This document shows, piece by piece, positions 15,736-19,617 of a stretch of DNA of 19,617 nt. Under the pieces are notes generated by a model, which saw only the letters and a program-made list of their open reading frames with translations, searched no databases and was not told the DNA's origin. This DNA is from DATGWF01 sp035299585 (GTDB lineage: Bacteria; Actinomycetota; Actinomycetes; Actinomycetales; Microbacteriaceae): NCBI GenBank assembly GCA_035299585.1, contig DATGWF010000089.1:1-19617 (forward strand), read 5' to 3'. The translations under genes and the position numbers were made by a program. The first letter of the stretch is position 1, and each line of letters opens with the position of its first letter.

Positions 15736-17025
15736 TTACTCGTAGCGTAGCGAGGTAATCGGATCTTGGCGGGCTGCTCGGCGAGCGGGAAGCACCGCAC
15801 TGACGAACGCGATCACCATGATGAGCACGATGACTGTGAGAACGCCGCTCGGTTGGAACAGCATGATTGTCAGTCCGGGGAGGTCCGCGAGCACGGTGGA
15901 GCTCGCCGCGGCGGAAATGAGCGAGCCGAGGCCAATGGCCGCGAGCGCTCCCGACACGGAGCCGATCAGTCCAATGACGACCGCTTCAAGACTGAACAAT
16001 CCAAAGACGGTCCGCCCCGGCATACCCATGGCCTTCATGAGCCCGATTTCTCGGGTGCGCTCCTGCACGCTCATCAGCAGGGTGTTCACGATGCCAAAGG
16101 AGGCAGCAAACAGCGCGACGATGGCGAAGGCGTTGAGCACCCCGACGATGCCGGAGATGATGGCCTGCACCACACCGAGCTGGTCCTGCAGCGTCTGTCC
16201 GGCGAGGTCAACCGCGGCGAGCTCCGCCTTGACGGAACTGATGTCGGCTTCGGTGATTGCGCCGTCTGACCCACTGAGGTACGCCACCGCGACGCTGTAG
16301 GACGCCGGCTGTCCGGGAATGGCTTGGGCGTCGGCGATGTCGTTGGAGAGGGTCGTGTTGACGCCAGCTCCGCTCGCGAGCAAACTCGCCCGAGCGACTC
16401 CGACGACCGTCACGTCCGCAGTTTTCGCCGAGCCGTCCGAAGCGGTGTATCCGATAGTGACCGTTGAACCAACGAGATTGCTGGCCGACGCGGCGCCGAG
16501 CGCATCGACATACTCATCGGGGAGGACGATTTGCGGCTCGCTCGATGTTTGATTGAGCTGCACGCCCGCGATGAGGTCGCTCTGTCCAATCGAGGAGGTT
16601 GGATTCACCTCGACCTCGAACTTCTCGCTCGAACCGCTCGAAATCCAGTCCACGACGACGGGTCGGATGGGTTCAACTCGGTCGATGCCGTCAAGTCCCG
16701 CGGCGTTGTCAATGTCCGCGGCGTTCAACATGGAGCCAGATCCGAGCGGATTCGCCGAGGCGCTCTTCGCTCGGGCGTTCGGGTCGTACGTCGCCGGTCC
16801 GGCGTCCGAGGTCTCCACTTGGCTCGCCGGGGTGATGAGCATGACGTCGTCAGAACCAACTGCAGCGACCTGGCGGGTGACGTAGTCGTTCACGCCGGCA
16901 CCGAGCGCGGTCGTCAGCGTGAGGGTGAATGCGCCGACGAAGAGGCTGAGCGCGGTGAGGGTGGTCCGCAAACGGCTGCGGAACGCGTTCCGAAACGCGG
17001 AACGGATCAGATCACGAGTGTTCAC
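15736..17025 (-). CDS. MacB/FtsX-type ABC transporter permease
   Basis: The 429-residue product has the MacB layout. One N-terminal membrane segment (about 22-44) is followed by an extracytoplasmic domain (about 45-285), then three more segments (about 289-316, 342-371, 393-413). The FtsX-family QERTREIGLMKAMG lies at 321-334 and the PARRAARQDPITSLRYE ending is typical. MacB-like systems are mechanotransmission transporters acting on extracytoplasmic substrates; in Gram-positives they handle peptides, lipids or antibiotics, and the substrate here is unknown. The frame is open to 17100, but the GTG at 17023-17025 fits better. It overlaps the ATPase stop as GTGA, has GAAGGGAAG upstream, and the conserved MNTRDLIRSAFRNAFRSRLRT begins there. 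Confidence 0.94.
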   Translation of the reverse strand: MNTRDLIRSAFRNAFRSRLRTTLTALSLFVGAFTLTLTTALGAGVNDYVTRQVAAVGSDDVMLITPASQVETSDAGPATYDPNARAKSASANPLGSGSMLNAADIDNAAGLDGIDRVEPIRPVVVDWISSGSSEKFEVEVNPTSSIGQSDLIAGVQLNQTSSEPQIVLPDEYVDALGAASASNLVGSTVTIGYTASDGSAKTADVTVVGVARASLLASGAGVNTTLSNDIADAQAIPGQPASYSVAVAYLSGSDGAITEADISSVKAELAAVDLAGQTLQDQLGVVQAIISGIVGVLNAFAIVALFAASFGIVNTLLMSVQERTREIGLMKAMGMPGRTVFGLFSLEAVVIGLIGSVSGALAAIGLGSLISAAASSTVLADLPGLTIMLFQPSGVLTVIVLIMVIAFVSAVLPARRAARQDPITSLRYE

Positions 17026-17765
17026 TTGGTGCTTCCCTTCGGTGCGGCTCCGGTCGTCGCGGTAACGACTCCATCGGCGATGCGGATGGCACGATCGCAT
17101 CGTGCTGCGAGTTCGTCGTCGTGGGTAACGATGACGAGGGTGATGCCCTGCTCACGCTGCAGTGAGAAGAGGAGCTCCTCGATGCTTGCGCCGGTCGCGG
17201 TGTCGAGGTTGCCGGTGGGCTCATCCGCGAAAATCACGGCCGGTTGGTTGATGAGCGCGCGTGCGATGACGACGCGTTGCTTCTGCCCGCCGGAAAGATC
17301 GGTGGCTCGGTTGCGCGCCTTGTCGGCGAGGTCGACGGCCTCGAGCATCTCCATGCCACGACGTTCGCGTTCTCGCTTGTTGACGCCCGCGATGAGCAGC
17401 GGCAGCGTGACGTTCTCCAGCACCGATTGGCCGGGAATGAGGAAGAACTGCTGGAAGACGAAGCCGAATCGTTCGTTCCGGATGCGATTGAGCTCGGCCG
17501 GCCGCAGCGACGCGACGCTCCGTCCATCAAGCTCAATCGAGCCATCACTCGGACTATCGAGCAGTGCGAGCAAGTGCATGAGCGTCGACTTGCCCGATCC
17601 TGACTTTCCCACGATTGCCACGGACTCTCCGCGACGAATCGCTACGTCAACGCCTCGAAGTGCATTGAACGCGGTCTCCCCCGAGCCGTAGCGTCGAGAA
17701 ACGTTCCGGGCCTCGAGCACAACGTCGGTCGTCGTCTCGGGCCGGGAATCCACAATGGTCGCCAT
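17022..17765 (-). CDS. ABC transporter ATP-binding protein (MacB/LolD type)
   Basis: This is the cytoplasmic ATPase partner of the downstream permease. The 247-residue protein contains Walker A GKSGSGKST at 53-61, the Q-loop FVFQQFFLIPGQSVLENV near 102-119, the signature LSGGQ at 157-161, Walker B VIFADEP at 177-183 with the usual TGNLD following, and the switch His215. The IPGQSVLENV and MHLLALLD stretches are typical of the MacB/LolD/FtsE group. The frame is open to 17864, but the ATG at 17763-17765 is preferred. AAAGGA lies 8 nt upstream, and the extra N-terminal residues would be encoded by the palindromic operator region. It is first in the three-gene operon and overlaps the permease by 4 nt. 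Confidence 0.95.
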   Translation of the reverse strand: MATIVDSRPETTTDVVLEARNVSRRYGSGETAFNALRGVDVAIRRGESVAIVGKSGSGKSTLMHLLALLDSPSDGSIELDGRSVASLRPAELNRIRNERFGFVFQQFFLIPGQSVLENVTLPLLIAGVNKRERERRGMEMLEAVDLADKARNRATDLSGGQKQRVVIARALINQPAVIFADEPTGNLDTATGASIEELLFSLQREQGITLVIVTHDDELAARCDRAIRIADGVVTATTGAAPKGSTK

Positions 17766-17783
17766 TCTGACGTCCTTTCCCAT

Positions 17784-17797
17784 TTGTTGTGCAACAA
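17784..17797. promoter_or_regulatory. Second palindrome next to the operator
   Basis: TTGTTG and CAACAA flank a 2-nt centre, forming a perfect 14-bp inverted repeat that ends 1 nt before the 19-bp palindrome. It shares the GTTG/CAAC ends with that site, so it may be a secondary binding site within the 5' leader of the ABC operon. Confidence 0.45.
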
Positions 17798-17798
17798 C

Positions 17799-17817
17799 TG
17801 TTGCAGTAACTGCAACA
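17799..17817. promoter_or_regulatory. Candidate TetR operator
   Basis: TGTTGCAGT-A-ACTGCAACA is a perfect 19-bp inverted repeat (9-bp arms, 1-nt centre), a size and symmetry typical of TetR-family operators. It lies 33 nt upstream of the ATPase gene's start codon, overlapping the possible -10 TATGTT. The same operon ends with a TetR gene. Binding is inferred, not shown. Confidence 0.7.
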
Positions 17818-17819
17818 TA
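17814..17819 (-). promoter_or_regulatory. Possible -10 box of the ABC-TetR operon
   Basis: TATGTT on the minus strand would give a start near 17807 and a leader of about 40 nt with the AAAGGA ribosome site. It overlaps the 19-bp palindrome, so a bound repressor would block it. The -35 region is not recognisable. Confidence 0.4.
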
Positions 17820-17847
17820 GCATGCACATGGCCGACCGAGGCTGACC

Positions 17848-17860
17848 GTTCCCTGGGAAC
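17848..17860. repeat. 13-bp palindrome between operon promoter and rpsO terminator
   Basis: GTTCCC-T-GGGAAC is a perfect inverted repeat with 6-bp arms and a 1-nt centre. It lies about 30 bp upstream of the possible ABC operon -10 and directly after the rpsO terminator hairpin. It could be another regulator site or simply chance. Confidence 0.4.
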
Positions 17861-17863
17861 ACA

Positions 17864-17891
17864 ACGGGCCCCCGCCGAAGCGGGGGCCCGT
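17864..17891 (-). terminator. Terminator of rpsO with UUCG loop
   Basis: On the minus strand ACGGGCCCCCGC and GCGGGGGCCCGT pair perfectly over 12 bp around TTCG, giving the very stable C(UUCG)G tetraloop. It starts 23 nt after the rpsO stop. The downstream T-run is weak (TGTGTT), as is common in actinobacterial terminators. Confidence 0.85.
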
Positions 17892-17914
17892 GAAGAAGTT
17901 CGCGGTATCAGCGA

Positions 17915-18184
17915 CTAGCGACGCAGTCCGAGACGCTCAATGAGCGAACGGTAGCGGTTGATGTCGACATCGGCGAGGTAGCCGAGGAGACGACGACGCT
18001 GACCGACCAGAAGCAACAGGCCACGACGCGAGTGGTGGTCGTGCTTGTGCTCCTTGAGGTGCTCGGTGAGTTCCTTGATACGGGTCGTCAGAATCGCAAC
18101 CTGGACCTCGGGGGATCCAGTGTCACCGGGGTGAGTCGCGTATTCGTCGATGATCGCCTTCTTCGCTGCTGAATCCAGAGCCAT
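17915..18184 (-). CDS. rpsO: 30S ribosomal protein S15 (bS15/uS15)
   Basis: S15 binds 16S rRNA early in assembly of the small-subunit platform. The 89-residue product has exactly the family length and sequence: the HPGDTGSPEVQVAILTTRI segment (residues 18-36), the EHLKEHKHDHHSRRGLLLLVGQRRRLLGYL core carrying the rRNA-binding histidine/serine region, and the terminal YRSLIERLGLRR. The ATG at 18182-18184 has AAGGAAGG 9 nt upstream. It is transcribed alone, between its own promoter (18272-18299) and a strong hairpin terminator. Its usual downstream companion pnp lies more than 4 kb away, with four transport and regulatory genes between. Confidence 0.99.
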   Translation of the reverse strand: MALDSAAKKAIIDEYATHPGDTGSPEVQVAILTTRIKELTEHLKEHKHDHHSRRGLLLLVGQRRRLLGYLADVDINRYRSLIERLGLRR

Positions 18185-18271
18185 AGTCGATCCCCTTCCT
18201 TCTCGTTGCGCGGTGCCCCAACCCGATGCTGGAGCGCTCTCTATCCGCGGCCGTCAAACGGCAACCGCACA

Positions 18272-18299
18272 AGCCTAGCACCGCGCTGGACCCCTGCAA
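18272..18299 (-). promoter_or_regulatory. Promoter of rpsO
   Basis: On the minus strand TTGCAG (18294-18299), a 16-nt spacer and TAGGCT (18272-18277) preceded by TGC (extended -10) form a strong promoter. It leaves a leader of about 80 nt before rpsO. The -35 overlaps the T-tract of the upstream FKBP terminator. Confidence 0.7.
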
Positions 18300-18304
18300 A
18301 ACAT

Positions 18305-18330
18305 GAACGGCCCGGAAACCCGGGCCGTTC
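18305..18330 (-). terminator. Intrinsic terminator of the FKBP gene
   Basis: GAACGGCCCGG and CCGGGCCGTTC pair perfectly over 11 bp around a 4-nt loop. On the minus strand the hairpin is followed by ATGTTTTGC, a short T-tract. It begins 13 nt after the stop codon. Confidence 0.85.
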
Positions 18331-18343
18331 ACGAGCTGGAGTC

Positions 18344-18703
18344 TTAGCTGACGCCGAGCAGATCGATGATGAAGATGAGCGTCTTGCCGCTCAAACGGTG
18401 GCCCGCTCCGGCAGGACCGTAGGCCTGATGCGGCGGGATGACGAGCTTGCGACGGCCGCCAACCTTCATGCCGGGGATGCCCTCTTGCCAGCCCGAAATG
18501 AGTGCGGCGAGGGGGAAGTTGATGGATTCGCCGCGGTTCCATGAGGAGTCAAACTCTTCACCGGTTTCGTACTCGACGCCCAGGTAGTGCACGTCGACGG
18601 TCGATCCGGGGAGCGCCTCAGCGCCCGAACCGATGACGAGGTCTTCGATGAGGAGCGTCTCGGGTGCGGGGCCCTCGGGGAATTCAATTTCTGGCTTGTC
18701 CAT
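18344..18703 (-). CDS. FKBP-type peptidyl-prolyl cis-trans isomerase
   Basis: The enzyme speeds cis-trans isomerisation of peptide bonds before proline. The 119-residue product is a single FKBP domain with no signal peptide, so it is probably cytoplasmic. Conserved pocket residues are visible: Tyr40 in VDVHYLGV, Phe51-Asp52 in EEFDSS, Trp72 in ISGWQEGIPGMKVGGRRKLVIP, Tyr95 in HQAYGPAG, and the final KTLIFIIDLLGV. The ATG at 18701-18703 gives the natural length. The frame also allows a GTG at 18721, adding six residues, and no clear ribosome site or leaderless promoter decides between them. It has its own terminator and is divergent from the FAH-family gene. Confidence 0.93.
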   Translation of the reverse strand: MDKPEIEFPEGPAPETLLIEDLVIGSGAEALPGSTVDVHYLGVEYETGEEFDSSWNRGESINFPLAALISGWQEGIPGMKVGGRRKLVIPPHQAYGPAGAGHRLSGKTLIFIIDLLGVS

Positions 18704-18800
18704 GCGTCTATCCAAGCACACCGACTCAGCCAGTCGGGCAGCTTCTTCTGCACAAGCGAGCAGTCCCGCGCGGGGTGTGGTGCCGGGGAGCAGAACTGGC

Positions 18801-18806
18801 TAGCGT
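18801..18806 (+). promoter_or_regulatory. Predicted leaderless -10 box of the FAH-family gene
   Basis: TAGCGT is followed by 7 nt and the GTG at 18814. It lies in the 110-nt region between the divergent FKBP and FAH-family genes. The -35 region (TGGTGC, 17 nt upstream) is weak. Confidence 0.45.
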
Positions 18807-18813
18807 TGAGCGA

Positions 18814-19617
18814 GTGAGATTCGCCCACCTGCACGTTGTTGGCCATCCGCGGCCGCGTCTTGCCGTGGTCGATGGCCAGCGCGCCGCGTTCGTTGACGAG
18901 TTCCTCGACGATGCACCAGGTCTCTTGCAAACGCTCATTGAACGCGGTCCGGCAGAGCTCGCTCGAGTGCGGGCCGGGATAGCCTCCGCGGGTACGTGGC
19001 ACGAACTCGGTGATTTGCGATTCGATTCCGCAGTGCTCAGGCCGCCACACGTTCTTGCCGTTGGCGCGAACTACTCCGCCCACTCGAGTGAGCTGAAGCT
19101 GAAGACCGGTTCGGCGATGACGGTGTTTGGGCTGTGGCCAAATTCACTCGCCGGGCACGAGGGCACCACCCGATGGTCATCCGACGCGAGCAGCCAGGTG
19201 GACTACGAGGCCGAGCTCGGGGTGGTGATCGGCCGCGATGTCCCGCGCGGCACGAAGGCGGCGACGGCGCTTGATTTCGTGTTTGGGTACACGGCGGTCA
19301 ACGACATCACTGCGCGCGACATCCAGTTCAGCGAGGCGCAGTGGTCGCGGTGCAAGTCCTTTGACGGCTTCACCCCGACGGGGCCGGTCGTGGTGACCGC
19401 GGATGAAATCCCGGACCCGCAGGACCTGTGGCTCACGTGCGTGGTGGACGGTCGCATGCTGCAGGATGGCCGCACGAGTGACATGATTCGCTCGGTCGCC
19501 GACATCATCGAGACATTGTCGGCAACAGCGACCATTCCGGCGGGGACACTCATTTCGACGGGCAGCCCGGGCGGCGCCGGCTATTCGCGTGAACCGCAAG
19601 TGTTTCTGCGGGATGGC
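18814..19617 (+). CDS. Fumarylacetoacetate hydrolase family protein, 3'-truncated by window edge
   Basis: Members of this family hydrolyse, decarboxylate or isomerise beta-diketo acids, often in aromatic catabolism or oxaloacetate decarboxylation. The frame is open from the GTG at 18814 to the last base, 268 codons. The C-terminal domain shows the metal-binding site: VDYEAELGVVIG with Glu132 and Glu134, then GYTAVNDITARD with Asp164. KSFDGFTPTGP (Lys181) follows, then the late GTLISTGSPGG motif. The remaining C-terminus, probably a few tens of residues at most, is outside the window. An N-terminal region of about 80 residues precedes the catalytic domain. The start is supported by the TAGCGT box; no Shine-Dalgarno is present. 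The exact substrate cannot be assigned. Confidence 0.9.
   Translation, partial: MRFAHLHVVGHPRPRLAVVDGQRAAFVDEFLDDAPGLLQTLIERGPAELARVRAGIASAGTWHELGDLRFDSAVLRPPHVLAVGANYSAHSSELKLKTGSAMTVFGLWPNSLAGHEGTTRWSSDASSQVDYEAELGVVIGRDVPRGTKAATALDFVFGYTAVNDITARDIQFSEAQWSRCKSFDGFTPTGPVVVTADEIPDPQDLWLTCVVDGRMLQDGRTSDMIRSVADIIETLSATATIPAGTLISTGSPGGAGYSREPQVFLRDG

Noticed and set aside
1..19617. tRNA genes, CRISPR arrays, insertion sequences, attachment sites or toxin-antitoxin pairs
   Set aside because: None was seen on reading both strands: no cloverleaf-like sequence, no regularly spaced repeats, no transposase or integrase motifs, and no pair of very small co-directional genes left unexplained.

Overview
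The window looks like part of the chromosome of a high-GC actinobacterium. The order of the housekeeping genes, the TANNNT-type -10 boxes and the frequent GTG starts suggest a Microbacteriaceae-like organism; the phylum is a firm inference and the family a moderate one. No rRNA, tRNA, CRISPR array, transposase or phage gene was seen. Two genes run off the window: ftsK at the left edge and a fumarylacetoacetate-hydrolase-family gene at the right edge.

Left block (1-6253, all on the minus strand, so read right to left): thyA and folA form a dTMP/tetrahydrofolate pair separated by 2 nt. dapA (lysine/diaminopimelate) and rnj (RNase J) follow as a second pair, then ftsK (chromosome translocase). 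thyA, dapA and ftsK each have their own predicted promoter placed so that the transcript would begin at the start codon.

Plus-strand block (6374-8670): a membrane-anchored thioredoxin-like protein with a CSRC motif, a DUF4395 membrane protein with a CLGC motif that overlaps it by 20 nt, an OsmC-family peroxidase, and a TIGR01777-type NAD(P)-binding epimerase. The first three look like a thiol-redox group. The epimerase converges on the next block, and the two stop codons overlap.

Minus-strand block (8667-13537): pnp (polynucleotide phosphorylase, with a leader of about 170 nt and a terminator), an M16 zinc protease, dapB, and a small membrane protein overlapping dapB by 4 nt. This is the known actinobacterial pnp / M16 protease / dapB neighbourhood.

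Accessory block (13765-17820): an MFS transporter on the plus strand, facing a minus-strand operon of ABC ATPase, MacB-type permease and TetR regulator. The operon is tightly coupled (4-nt overlap, then a 3-nt gap). A perfect 19-bp palindrome just upstream of the ATPase gene is a strong candidate operator for the operon's own TetR protein. These genes sit between rpsO and pnp, which are neighbours in many bacteria.

Right end (17864-19617): rpsO with a strong promoter and a C(UUCG)G-loop terminator, a small FKBP-type prolyl isomerase with its own terminator, and the divergent, truncated FAH-family gene.

The clearest non-gene signal is a repeated start architecture. Seven genes have TANNNT, exactly 6 nt, then ATG or GTG; two more have a 7-nt gap. 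Nearly all of them lack a Shine-Dalgarno sequence, which predicts widespread leaderless transcription. No clearly novel defence or mobile system was found.
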